A stretch of 64,000 bases of DNA from Prevotella sp. tc2-28 (GTDB lineage: Bacteria; Bacteroidota; Bacteroidia; Bacteroidales; Bacteroidaceae), in assembly GCF_900107705.1 (NCBI RefSeq), contig NZ_FNRE01000007.1, positions 62,001-126,000 of the forward strand. The letters run 5' to 3'. The notes beneath the pieces are model-generated. The model worked only from the letters and a program-made list of their open reading frames with translations. It had not been told where the DNA came from and did no database searches. The position numbers were made by a program, and so were the translations under genes. Below, in pieces: positions 25,779-33,223 of this stretch; positions within the stretch are counted from its first letter, which is position 1, and every line of letters starts with the position of its first letter.

Positions 25779-25830
25779 AAAATTTCTCCTCCGCACTCGA
25801 AAAATAATTGCTGTGCGGAGGAGAAATTTT
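25779..25830 (+). terminator. 18-bp perfect hairpin ending the replication module
   Basis: 25779-25796 pairs exactly with 25813-25830 across a 16-base loop. The arms start AAAATTT and end AAATTTT, so the stem's own end gives the U-run, in either direction. Confidence 0.75.
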
Positions 25831-25882
25831 AGATATTTACAAAATAATCTTCACTAAATTTGTGAATTTAGAAAAGAATGCT

Positions 25883-25890
25883 TACCTTTG
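25883..25890 (+). promoter_or_regulatory. Promoter of the higBA pair
   Basis: TACCTTTG 20 bases upstream of the higB ATG. Many HigBA systems are autorepressed by the antitoxin at this position. Confidence 0.6.
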
Positions 25891-25910
25891 CAACATAAAA
25901 TGTCAGCAAT

Positions 25911-26219
25911 ATGGTCATTGAATACGAAAAGGACTATCTGGAAGAACTCTATAACGACGGGAAATGTACAAACAAGAAGTACCGCTTCCAAAAACAAGTC
26001 GTTACAAAGTATCAGAAGCGCATTGATACACTGATGGCTGCTACTCGCATAGAGGACCTATTTGTTTTCAACTCGCTTAATTTCGAAGCACTTGACAATG
26101 GCTATTTCTCCATACGTATAGACTATCACTATCGTCTGGAGTTCAAAATAAGAAAAGAGGGAACAGAACCTATTGTGACAATTTGTACAGTAACAGACAT
26201 AACAAACCATTATCAATAA
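25911..26219 (+). CDS. higB: HigB-like toxin of the RelE/ParE superfamily
   Basis: 102 residues. The RelE-type fold is visible in VTKYQKRIDTLMAATRIEDLF, then LNFEALDNGYFSIRIDYHYRLEFKIRKEGTEPIVTICTVTDITNHY, the standard C-terminal strand set of HigB mRNA interferases. The toxin gene comes first, as in higBA rather than relBE, and the antitoxin follows 10 bases later. The presumed action is ribosome-dependent mRNA cleavage that the antitoxin neutralises. It lies directly after the replication module, a plausible stabiliser of a mobile element. Confidence 0.9.
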   Translation: MVIEYEKDYLEELYNDGKCTNKKYRFQKQVVTKYQKRIDTLMAATRIEDLFVFNSLNFEALDNGYFSIRIDYHYRLEFKIRKEGTEPIVTICTVTDITNHYQ

Positions 26220-26229
26220 GGAGATAAAC

Positions 26230-26529
26230 ATGAACAGAACAACGACACATCCGGGAGACATACTGAAGGAAGAATTGGAGGCAAGGGGGATTTCACAGAA
26301 GAAGTTCTCCGAGGTGCTTTCTATTCCTTATACACAGTTGAATGAGATTCTCAACGGCAAGCGCCCCGTTACTACCGATTTTGCATTGATGATGGAGGCG
26401 GCTCTTGGCATCAATCCTGAGCTACTTATCAATATGCAGACACGTTATAACATGTCGGTGGCCAGGCAGAAGAAAACGCTTCTCGCACGACTTGTGGATA
26501 TCAAAAAAATATCAGCTGCCGTGTTTTAG
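26230..26529 (+). CDS. higA: HigA-like antitoxin, XRE helix-turn-helix
   Basis: 99 residues. MNRTTTHPGDILKEELEARGISQKKFSEVLSIPYTQLNEILNGKRPVTTDFALMMEAALGINPELLINMQTRYNMSVARQK is the HigA/VapI family N-terminus, with the HTH at about 20-45. It binds the toxin and represses the pair. The TA unit is isolated: its own promoter at 25883-25890 and a terminator at 26561-26590. Confidence 0.93.
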   Translation: MNRTTTHPGDILKEELEARGISQKKFSEVLSIPYTQLNEILNGKRPVTTDFALMMEAALGINPELLINMQTRYNMSVARQKKTLLARLVDIKKISAAVF

Positions 26530-26560
26530 GTCTCTTCTTCTTAGAAGGCTAAAATCCATA

Positions 26561-26590
26561 GTCCTGATGCTTTGGCATCGGGGCTTTTTT
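26561..26590 (+). terminator. Terminator of higBA
   Basis: CCTGATGC and GCATCGGG pair (one wobble) around a TTTG loop, followed by six T. Confidence 0.8.
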
Positions 26591-26683
26591 ATGACATAAA
26601 GCGTAGTCAAGAAAATAAGCAATTTTTAACATAAATCACTGAAAATAAATGGGTTAAAATTTGGAATTATCGCATTTTTTTTG

Positions 26684-26783
26684 TATCTTTGTAGGGCAAA
26701 TAAGGATAACAAATGGCGGGATGCGGCCACCCGATGTAGCTGGTCGCAGAATGGTTTTAACGTAAAAAGATTGTTTCAGGATT
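26684..26783 (+). promoter_or_regulatory. Promoter and ~87-base leader of the HU-like gene
   Basis: TATCTTTG at 26684-26691. The leader from about 26697 contains a hairpin, GCGGCCA (26723-26729) with TGGTCGC (26741-26747), with one mismatch. Long for this genome, where most leaders are under 60 bases. Confidence 0.5.
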
Positions 26784-27362
26784 ATGTCTTTAAAAGTTAA
26801 AGCAAAGGAACGCGAATTCAAGGTCGGCAAGTATGCAGGCACGTATCGCTACGTGATGCTGCCCGAACTGTATTCGCAGCTTGTTCCGGAGAAGGTTATC
26901 CGTGAGGCAGCTCTCCGCTCGGGCGTGAGCCAGGGCGTGATGCAGGCCTGCTGGGATGCCGCCGGAGAAGTGATCAAAGCGTGGGCTACCGAAGGTCACT
27001 CGGTAGCGCTCCCGGGACTCGGAACCATGCGTTTCGGACTCTCGGCCACCAGTGTGGCTGACGTCAACGACGTGAAGGCAAGCCTTATCACGACGCGTCG
27101 TATCATCTTCACACCAGCTACGGATTTGAAGCAGGAGCTGAAGGAGACGGCTGTGGTCATCACGTGCTACGACCGCAACGGCAATGAGGTGAAGCGCGTG
27201 ACCAGCACCGACGACGGTACCATTGAGGAACCGGACAACACGACCGAGACTGGTGAGAACGATGGTGGCAGCACCGGCGGCAATACCGGCGGCAGCACCC
27301 AGGGTGGTGACAACCAAGGTGGAGACAGCGGCAGCATCATCGACGGAGTTGACGAGGGCTAA
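26784..27362 (+). CDS. HU-like DNA-binding protein with a Gly/Asp-rich tail
   Basis: 192 residues. Residues 1-120 follow an HU/IHF-type fold common in Bacteroidales: AALRSGVSQGVMQACWDAAGEVIKAWATEGHSVALPGLGTMRFGL, then the DNA-arm strands (SLITTRRIIFTPATDLKQELKETAV). The last 50 residues are a low-complexity acidic tail (GGSTGGNTGGSTQGG, GDSGSIIDG). HU proteins bend DNA in the nucleoid, and the tail may regulate binding. Relatives of this type occur in multiple copies in gut Bacteroidales. A T-rich hairpin terminates it at 27389-27423. Confidence 0.85.
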   Translation: MSLKVKAKEREFKVGKYAGTYRYVMLPELYSQLVPEKVIREAALRSGVSQGVMQACWDAAGEVIKAWATEGHSVALPGLGTMRFGLSATSVADVNDVKASLITTRRIIFTPATDLKQELKETAVVITCYDRNGNEVKRVTSTDDGTIEEPDNTTETGENDGGSTGGNTGGSTQGGDNQGGDSGSIIDGVDEG

Positions 27363-27388
27363 ACGACTGAGCCCAAAGTGGAAAAGGG

Positions 27389-27423
27389 GACTGGCAATCA
27401 ATGCCGGTCCTCTTTACTTTTGA
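27389..27423 (+). terminator. Terminator of the HU-like gene
   Basis: GGACTGGCA (27389-27397) pairs with TGCCGGTCC (27403-27411), one wobble, followed by TCTTTACTTTT. Confidence 0.7.
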
Positions 27424-27555
27424 CATGGGGCATACGTAAACGTTATAGTAAAAATAGGTAATACATGATGAGTGTTTATACAGATATAATCTGTATCTTT
27501 GCACCCCGATTTGATAGCAAAGATTGTTTTTAAAGTGGTTTATATTTCAAGAAAC

Positions 27556-29289
27556 ATGAAAGAAATGAGAAATTGGATGTGTGCCACCATCCTGACACTT
27601 TGTGGCACATTATGTCTTACGATGACATCCTGCAGCAATGACGACAACGCCTCTAATCCTGTAGAGAATGCCGAACAGAGCAAGTACACCGCTGATCAGA
27701 TACAGACGATGGTGCTTGGTGGTTGGTTGGACGAGATGCAGCTCACCTTTTCCGACAATGTACGACTCTACGACATCAGCGACAAAGGCCAGTGTGACAT
27801 CTATGACTTCACCTTCGATGACGATGATGAAAATGTTGAAAACATCGTTACCTACAACGGCACATGGGGTGTCACCAACGACCTCAGCAAGCTCCACTTC
27901 GTCGACCAGCTTAACATCAAGGATTACGAACTGGTGGGAGGTCTGATGGTTGATGCCAAGAAGAAGGTCGACGAGAGCGACGAGACCTATAAGATTCTCG
28001 CCGAGAACGGATGCATCTTCGATGCAGTATTGAAAGACACCATGGCTATCCTGCGCGACAAGTCGACAGGCGGCCTAACGTTCATCAATCGCACCGACGC
28101 CAGTCTGATAGCGCTGATTCTCGAGACAGGACAGTTCTCCAACGAGTCAGTAGCCAAAGCCGCCCAGCGTGCCCAGTCCATCACCCGCGCAGCCAGCGAT
28201 CTTCCGATAGAGGAAAGAATCAAGAATATGGTCGACGTCAACAACTTGTTCAAAGTGCTTAATAAATCGATTGACAATCACGATTATATGGGGAAATACT
28301 ACTTTAGTCTGAATCCCCGTATCTGCGACATGTCAATCCTCGGGGCTGGCGGAGTTCCTTCGACCTACCTGACCAAAGACCAAGGCAAATCCATGCTGAC
28401 CAACTACAAGCGCCAGTATCTCTCCATCAAGGAGCTCTGGAATCTCGGTGTGCGCTACTTCGACCTCGGCACCATCTACGTGGCAGAAAAGGGTGGCGGC
28501 TACGGCTTCTACGATGAAGATTTGAAAAACTGCATTCCCAACGTCACACCCAGGCAAGTCTTCCAGGAGCTCCAGAGTCTGCTCAAGAAGTACCCCTCGG
28601 AGACCGCCATCATCATGCTCGACCAGGCATCGGGAGCTGACTCCAAGACGATGCAGTATGTCTCTGGATGGGTGTATAACGAACTCAAGGAAGTGTTCGG
28701 TCTCGACAAGCTCGTGCTGAACTATGGTCCCGACCTCCGTCTGAAAGACTGTTGTGGCAAGCTCATCGTGATGAACAACTACTCGGCTCCCCTTGCCGAC
28801 AATCCCATGGGCGCCTGCATGCACAACGTATGGAGCAATGACATAAAGACCGGCGATGTCGAGTTCCCCAATGGCAAGAAGGGCAAGGTGACGGTTCAAG
28901 GCAATACCATGGTACTACTCTTTTCTGCCGTCGACAAGCGCGAGAAAGTCGAAAAAGCCCTGCAGATATCCGATGAGTCAGCTAAGTCCAGCGAGCCCCA
29001 TTGGGTCATCAATCACGTGGCTGGCCGTTTTGGCGTTCCCAATTACGTCCTAAACTACATCGTGAATGCCAGCGTGCAGAACGAAGAAGTCGGTAAGTTT
29101 CTCCTGAAGAAAAAATATGCCAAGACCGGCATCATGGTAGTCGATTACGTCGGCATCGCCCAATCAGACAATTTCGCCATCACGAACACCCCATTTGGTG
29201 TTAACCTCATTGCCCCAATCATCGGTGCCAACTTCTACGCCAGCAAGAATCACCTGATTTCTCTTGACGAGGGCGACGTGGTGAAATAA
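27556..29289 (+). CDS. Lipoprotein with a PI-PLC-like TIM barrel, catalytic His residues not seen
   Basis: 577 residues from ATG 27556; the promoter is TATCTTTG at 27494-27501. A lipoprotein signal ends in LTMTSC (Cys at about 26). A first domain of about 190 residues (QIQTMVLGGWLDEMQLTFSDN, TYNGTWGVTNDLSKLHF) looks like a lipocalin-type repeat. The C-terminal half resembles PI-PLC X/Y: SIKELWNLGVRYFDLG, WVINHVAGRFGVPNYV, GIMVVDYVG. The segment aligned to the first catalytic His (SILGAGGVPSTYL) has Gly in its place, and no equivalent of the second is obvious. It may be a non-catalytic binding barrel or a different family. Confidence 0.55.
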   Translation: MKEMRNWMCATILTLCGTLCLTMTSCSNDDNASNPVENAEQSKYTADQIQTMVLGGWLDEMQLTFSDNVRLYDISDKGQCDIYDFTFDDDDENVENIVTYNGTWGVTNDLSKLHFVDQLNIKDYELVGGLMVDAKKKVDESDETYKILAENGCIFDAVLKDTMAILRDKSTGGLTFINRTDASLIALILETGQFSNESVAKAAQRAQSITRAASDLPIEERIKNMVDVNNLFKVLNKSIDNHDYMGKYYFSLNPRICDMSILGAGGVPSTYLTKDQGKSMLTNYKRQYLSIKELWNLGVRYFDLGTIYVAEKGGGYGFYDEDLKNCIPNVTPRQVFQELQSLLKKYPSETAIIMLDQASGADSKTMQYVSGWVYNELKEVFGLDKLVLNYGPDLRLKDCCGKLIVMNNYSAPLADNPMGACMHNVWSNDIKTGDVEFPNGKKGKVTVQGNTMVLLFSAVDKREKVEKALQISDESAKSSEPHWVINHVAGRFGVPNYVLNYIVNASVQNEEVGKFLLKKKYAKTGIMVVDYVGIAQSDNFAITNTPFGVNLIAPIIGANFYASKNHLISLDEGDVVK

Positions 29290-29315
29290 TCGCAAAAAGA
29301 TAAACGCAAAAAAAG

Positions 29316-29346
29316 ATGAGCAACCTAACCAGTTGCTCATTTTTTT
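29316..29346. terminator. Bidirectional terminator between the lipoprotein gene and tRNA-Arg
   Basis: ATGAGCAAC (29316-29324) and GTTGCTCAT (29332-29340), perfect, with a T-run after it on the plus strand and an A-run before it, so it can end both convergent transcripts. Confidence 0.85.
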
Positions 29347-29348
29347 CT

Positions 29349-29425
29349 TGGTGATCCGGTCGGGATTCGAACCCGAGACCCACAGCTTAGAAGGCTGTTG
29401 CTCTATCCAGCTGAGCTACCAGACC
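29349..29425 (-). tRNA. tRNA-Arg (anticodon TCT)
   Basis: 77 bases including an encoded CCA. On the minus strand: acceptor GGTCTGG pairs with CCGGATC (two G-U pairs); the D arm is GCTCAGCTGGATAGAGC; the anticodon arm CAGC-CTTCTAA-GCTG places TCT at 34-36; and the T arm is TCGGGTTCGAATCCCGA. Discriminator A. It reads AGA codons. It marks the right edge of the accessory region, with its 3' end facing that region, but no duplicated tRNA end was found. Confidence 0.96.
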
Positions 29426-29440
29426 AAACCATTTCGGGGT

Positions 29441-29497
29441 GCAAAGGTACGAATAAGTGAGCAAAAAACCAAAGATTTTCGTTTTTTTATTGTATTT
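29441..29497. repeat. Dispersed ~60-bp intergenic repeat, copy 2
   Basis: Begins GCAAAGGTACGAATAAGTGA, closely matching 21061-21120 including the T-rich end. It supplies a minus-strand TACCTTTG that could be the tRNA-Arg promoter and runs into the plus-strand promoter of the downstream methyltransferase. Confidence 0.65.
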
Positions 29498-29509
29498 TTG
29501 CACGCAATT

Positions 29510-30307
29510 ATGGCAATTATCGAGATTACATCGCTGAAAGAACCAGGCATTGAGGTATTCAGCACACTGACGGAGGCTCAGCTGCGCATGGAACTGGAAC
29601 CAGAGAAGGGACTGTTCATCGCGGAGAGTCCGAAGGTGATACGCGTGGCGCTGGACGCCGGATGGGAGCCCACTGCCCTACTCTGCGAACAGAAACACAT
29701 TGCGGGTGATGCCCGTGACATCGTGGACCGTGTAGGTGATATTCCCATCTATACGGGGAGTCGTGAACTGCTGGCACAGCTGACAGGTTATACGCTGACA
29801 CGCGGTGTGCTGTGTGCCATGCGCAGGAAGAAGATGCCCTCGGTGGCTGACATCATCAAGGACGCCCGGCGCATCGTGGTGATAGAGGCGGTAACGGACA
29901 CGACGAACATTGGTGCCATCTTCCGCTCGGCAGCAGCCCTGGGCATCGACGCGGTGGTGCTGACACGCGACTCGTGCGACCCGCTGAACAGAAGGGCCGT
30001 CCGCGTGTCGATGGGCTCGGTGTTCCTGGTGCCCTGGACGTGGTTGGACGGACCGGTAAAGACCTTGCAGGACTATGGGTTCCGCACGGCAGCCATGGCG
30101 CTGAAAGACGACTCCATCAGTCTGGACGACGCCCGACTGAAAGCCGAGGAGCAGCTCGCCATCATCATGGGGACAGAAGGCGACGGCCTCCCCTATCAGA
30201 CGATAGAAGAGGCCGACTATACGGTAAGAATCCCGATGGCTCACGGTGTCGACTCGCTGAACGTAGCAGCAGCCGCTGCCGTGGCTTTCTGGGAACTAAG
30301 AGCTTAA
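29510..30307 (+). CDS. TrmH/SpoU-family RNA ribose methyltransferase
   Basis: 265 residues from ATG 29510, nine bases past TATTTTTG at 29493-29500. SPOUT knotted-fold motifs are all present: ITDTTNIGAIFRSAAALGIDAV-type motif 1 (seen as VTDTTNIGAIFRSAAALGID), motif 2 IMGTEGDGLPY, motif 3 IPMAHGVDSLNVAAAAAVAFWE. An N-terminal substrate-binding region precedes (PEKGLFIAESPKVIRVALDAGWEP). It methylates a ribose 2'-OH in rRNA or tRNA using SAM; the position is unknown. Its stop overlaps rnfA by 4 bases, tail to tail. Confidence 0.92.
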   Translation: MAIIEITSLKEPGIEVFSTLTEAQLRMELEPEKGLFIAESPKVIRVALDAGWEPTALLCEQKHIAGDARDIVDRVGDIPIYTGSRELLAQLTGYTLTRGVLCAMRRKKMPSVADIIKDARRIVVIEAVTDTTNIGAIFRSAAALGIDAVVLTRDSCDPLNRRAVRVSMGSVFLVPWTWLDGPVKTLQDYGFRTAAMALKDDSISLDDARLKAEEQLAIIMGTEGDGLPYQTIEEADYTVRIPMAHGVDSLNVAAAAAVAFWELRA

Positions 30308-30906
30308 TCCAATCCGAACAGGACGCGAAGTCCTCCGTCGACACCTGAGAAGCCCATGAAGGCAAGGCTCAGCAGACCAGCCGACAGCATGACGATGGCC
30401 ATGCCTGACATGCCCTTGGGAACCTTGACCAACTCCAGCTGCTCACGCATTCCGGCAAAGACGGTGAGTGCCAGTCCGAAGCCGATAGCGGTGGAGAAGG
30501 CATAGACCACCGACTGCAACAGGTTGTAGTCTTTCTGTATAACGAGGATGGCCACACCCAGCACCGCACAGTTGGTGGTGATGAGAGGCAGGAAGATGCC
30601 CAGTGCCTGGTAGAGGGCGGGTGACACCTTCTTGAGGATAATCTCAACCATCTGCACCAATGACGCGATGACGAGGATGAAGGCGATGGTCTGCAGATAC
30701 TGCAAGCCGTTAGGCTCCAACACATAGGTCTGGACGCACCAGGTTACGATGGTGGCCAGGGTGAGCACGAAGGCTACGGCTGCCGACATACCCAGCGAGG
30801 TGTCCACCTTCTTGGAAACGCCCAGGAAGGGACAGATGCCGAGGAACTGCGACAGAATGATATTGTTGACGAATATCGCGCTAATGAAAATCAGTATATA
30901 TTCCAT
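30304..30906 (-). CDS. rnfA: Rnf electron transport complex subunit A
   Basis: 200 residues, six membrane helices. MEYILIFISAIFVNNIILSQFLGICPFLG contains the cysteine at the buried 2Fe-2S site shared with RnfE, and LITTNCAVLGVA holds the second. Last gene of the seven-gene operon. Rnf couples ferredoxin oxidation and NAD+ reduction to Na+ or H+ export across the inner membrane; in Bacteroidales it balances fermentation redox. Confidence 0.96.
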   Translation of the reverse strand: MEYILIFISAIFVNNIILSQFLGICPFLGVSKKVDTSLGMSAAVAFVLTLATIVTWCVQTYVLEPNGLQYLQTIAFILVIASLVQMVEIILKKVSPALYQALGIFLPLITTNCAVLGVAILVIQKDYNLLQSVVYAFSTAIGFGLALTVFAGMREQLELVKVPKGMSGMAIVMLSAGLLSLAFMGFSGVDGGLRVLFGLD

Positions 30907-30943
30907 AATGTAATTTACAATTTGACGATTTACAATTTACAAT
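30907..30943. repeat. Heptamer-type spacer between rnfE and rnfA
   Basis: From 30914 on: TTTACAA, TTTGACGA, TTTACAA, TTTACAA, TTT. The same order recurs in two other Rnf gaps, listed separately. No start or promoter inside. Confidence 0.7.
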
Positions 30944-31525
30944 TTAGCTGCGCAACTTGTTAACAATCGCAATCAGGAATCCCAGCATGATGAAAGCACC
31001 CGGAGGGAGCACGAAGAGCAGGATGTTGTAAGTCTCGGGAACCAAGGTGAATCCGAATACGGAACCGGAACCCAGAATCTCACGACAGATACCCAGCAGG
31101 GTGAGTCCGAGGGTGAAGCCAAGTCCGATGCCGATGCCGTCGAAGAGTGAGGCTACGGGTGAGTTCTTGGCAGCAAAGGCTTCTGCACGACCCAGGATGA
31201 TACAGTTGACCACGATCAACGGGATGAACAGGCCAAGGGCAGCATCGATGTCAGGCAGGTAAGCCTTGATGACCAGCTGAAGGATGGTTACGAAGGCAGC
31301 AATGACCACGATGAACACGGGGATGCGGACCTTGTCGGGAGTAACCGACTTCAGGCACGAGATGACAAAGTTGGTGCAGATGAGCACAGCCATGGTGGCG
31401 AGACCCATCGACATACCGTTCATGGCAGAGGTGGTAGTGGCCAGCGTAGGACACATACCCAGCATCAAGACGAACGTGGGGTTCTCCTTGACGATGCCAT
31501 TCTTAATGATATCTATGTAATTCAT
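30944..31525 (-). CDS. rnfE: Rnf complex subunit E
   Basis: 193 residues, six helices. NPTFVLMLGMCPTLA and LIVVNCIILGRAEAFA carry the Cys pair that completes the membrane iron-sulfur site with RnfA. PGAFIMLGFLIAIVNKLR is the typical C-terminus. Separated from rnfG and rnfA by heptamer-type spacers. Confidence 0.96.
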   Translation of the reverse strand: MNYIDIIKNGIVKENPTFVLMLGMCPTLATTTSAMNGMSMGLATMAVLICTNFVISCLKSVTPDKVRIPVFIVVIAAFVTILQLVIKAYLPDIDAALGLFIPLIVVNCIILGRAEAFAAKNSPVASLFDGIGIGLGFTLGLTLLGICREILGSGSVFGFTLVPETYNILLFVLPPGAFIMLGFLIAIVNKLRS

Positions 31526-31564
31526 AAACTTAATTTACAATTTGACCATTTACGATTTACTATT
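31526..31564. repeat. Heptamer-type spacer between rnfG and rnfE
   Basis: From 31534: TTTACAA, TTTGACCA, TTTACGA, TTTACTA, TTTTA. Same unit order as the other two copies, with single-base differences at the n positions. Confidence 0.7.
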
Positions 31565-32155
31565 TTACTCTGCCGGTGTGGCTTTATAAGCCTTATAGGC
31601 ATTGTTGACAGCTAAAAGGAATGCGCGCGAGGTGATGGTAGAAGCCGTGATGGCATCCACCTGACCGCCGTCCTTTGACACGGTGAGCGGCTCAGCAGGA
31701 TTCTTGCCGATGACATCGCCCTTCTGGCCCTTCTGGAACCACTGGTCAGCCTTGGCACCCAGTCCGGGAGTCTCAGCATGCTCCAGCAGTGTGTAACCCA
31801 GGATATTGCCCTCGGGGTCGAAACCTACGAGCACTTTCAGGTCACCACCGAATCCCATCGTGGTAGACTCCACGGCAGCACCGAGGTCGTTGCCCTGAGC
31901 GTCTTTCACCTGATAGATGGTGAAGACCATCTCCTTGCCCTTGGCATCGTTCTGCTTCACCTCATCAGTCTTGGCAACGGTGAGGTCGTTGACGCACATG
32001 ACAGACTTGATACCGTCGGCCAGTGCCTTCTCTTTCTGTTCTTTGATGGGTCCTTCCGTCAAGTGGTTGACGTAGGCCAGGATGCCACCCATGACAACAG
32101 CCACGAGGGTGAGCACCAGCACCATATTCAATAAAGATGATTCTAACTTCTTCAT
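31565..32155 (-). CDS. rnfG: Rnf complex subunit G
   Basis: 196 residues with one N-terminal membrane helix (LLNMVLVLTLVAVVMGGILAYV) and a periplasmic FMN domain. The covalent FMN site near DAITASTITSRAF is S/T-x-x-T-x-T/S, close to the usual SGATLTS, with Thr as the phosphoester acceptor. AETPGLGAKA is a family motif. Its start overlaps the rnfD stop by 4 bases, indicating translational coupling. Confidence 0.95.
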   Translation of the reverse strand: MKKLESSLLNMVLVLTLVAVVMGGILAYVNHLTEGPIKEQKEKALADGIKSVMCVNDLTVAKTDEVKQNDAKGKEMVFTIYQVKDAQGNDLGAAVESTTMGFGGDLKVLVGFDPEGNILGYTLLEHAETPGLGAKADQWFQKGQKGDVIGKNPAEPLTVSKDGGQVDAITASTITSRAFLLAVNNAYKAYKATPAE

Positions 32156-33156
32156 TTGGCTACCTCCCCAAAACGTTTTGGTTTCACATAATTGTTAATC
32201 AGAGGAGTGAAGGCGTTCATGATCAGGATGGCGAACGACATACCCTCAGGATAGGCTCCCCAGTTACGGATGACAACGGTCAGCACGCCAATGGCAACAC
32301 CATAGATGAGCTGGCCCTTGCCGGTCATCGGCGAGGTGACATAGTCGGTAGCCATGAAGATGGCTCCAAGCATCAGACCACCGGAGAAGATGACAGAGAA
32401 CGGATCGGCATAGATAGGATTGGCAACATGCATGATGGCTGCCAGGATGAACACGGTACCGATAATCGACACGGGGATGTGCCAGGTGATAATCTTCTTC
32501 CAAAGCATGTAAGCCAGACCCAGCAACAGGGCAAAGGCACAGATTTCACCCATGGCACCTGCGCCGTCGGGATGGTTGCCCAGGAAGAGGTCGAGGGCAG
32601 AAGGTATCTGGTCGAGATACTCCTGAGCCTTGTTGATATCGCCCGTCTTGATGGCCTGTTGCATCAGCGACAGCGGGGTGGCTCCCGTCTCGGCATCCAG
32701 ATAAGCCCAGTGCTGACCAATCTTAGGCCAGGTGGTCATCTGTGCAGGGAAGGCTACCAGCAGGGCAGCACGTCCGACGAGTGCGGGATTGAAGAGGTTA
32801 TTGCCCAGACCGCCATAGGTCATCTTGCCCACGCCAATGGCAAACAGGGCACCGATGATGATAATCCAGATGGGCAGGTTGGAAGGCAAGTTGAAACCGA
32901 GCAGCAGACCAGTCAGGATGGCAGAGCCGTCGCAGATGGTGTTGCGCTCGTTCTTAAGCATAAACTTATTGATGGCCCACTCGAAGAATACGCAGGCCGC
33001 AACGCTCGTTGCACAGACAATGGCTGAGCCAATGCCGAAGAAATAGAACGACACGAGGAGCGCAGGCATCAAGGCTATGATGACGCCATACATGTTCTTC
33101 TCGACGGTGTCGGTTCCATGTGCATGAGGCGATAGTGATACTATTAATTTTCCCAT
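32152..33156 (-). CDS. rnfD: Rnf complex subunit D
   Basis: 334 residues, multi-helix. SLSPHAHGTDTVEKNMYGVIIALMPAL opens the family sequence. ETGATPLSLMQQA holds the Thr that binds FMN covalently, and PVALVGRAALLVAFPAQMT is the family core (seen as PALVGRAALLVAFPAQMT). Part of the ion-translocating path. Confidence 0.96.
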   Translation of the reverse strand: MGKLIVSLSPHAHGTDTVEKNMYGVIIALMPALLVSFYFFGIGSAIVCATSVAACVFFEWAINKFMLKNERNTICDGSAILTGLLLGFNLPSNLPIWIIIIGALFAIGVGKMTYGGLGNNLFNPALVGRAALLVAFPAQMTTWPKIGQHWAYLDAETGATPLSLMQQAIKTGDINKAQEYLDQIPSALDLFLGNHPDGAGAMGEICAFALLLGLAYMLWKKIITWHIPVSIIGTVFILAAIMHVANPIYADPFSVIFSGGLMLGAIFMATDYVTSPMTGKGQLIYGVAIGVLTVVIRNWGAYPEGMSFAILIMNAFTPLINNYVKPKRFGEVAK

Positions 33157-33223
33157 ATTGAGAATTTACAATTTGACAATTTACTATTTACAATTTATTG
33201 TTCAATTTACTCATTTGGTAAAT
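33157..33223. repeat. Heptamer-type spacer between rnfC and rnfD
   Basis: From 33165: TTTACAA, TTTGACAA, TTTACTA, TTTACAA, TTTATTG, then further AT-rich sequence. Longest of the three. Confidence 0.7.

Noticed and set aside
29349..29425. tRNA-Arg as an attachment site for the 21-29 kb region
   Set aside because: No second copy of the tRNA 3' end was found on the left of the region and no integrase is encoded. The island idea stays open but this attachment site is unsupported.
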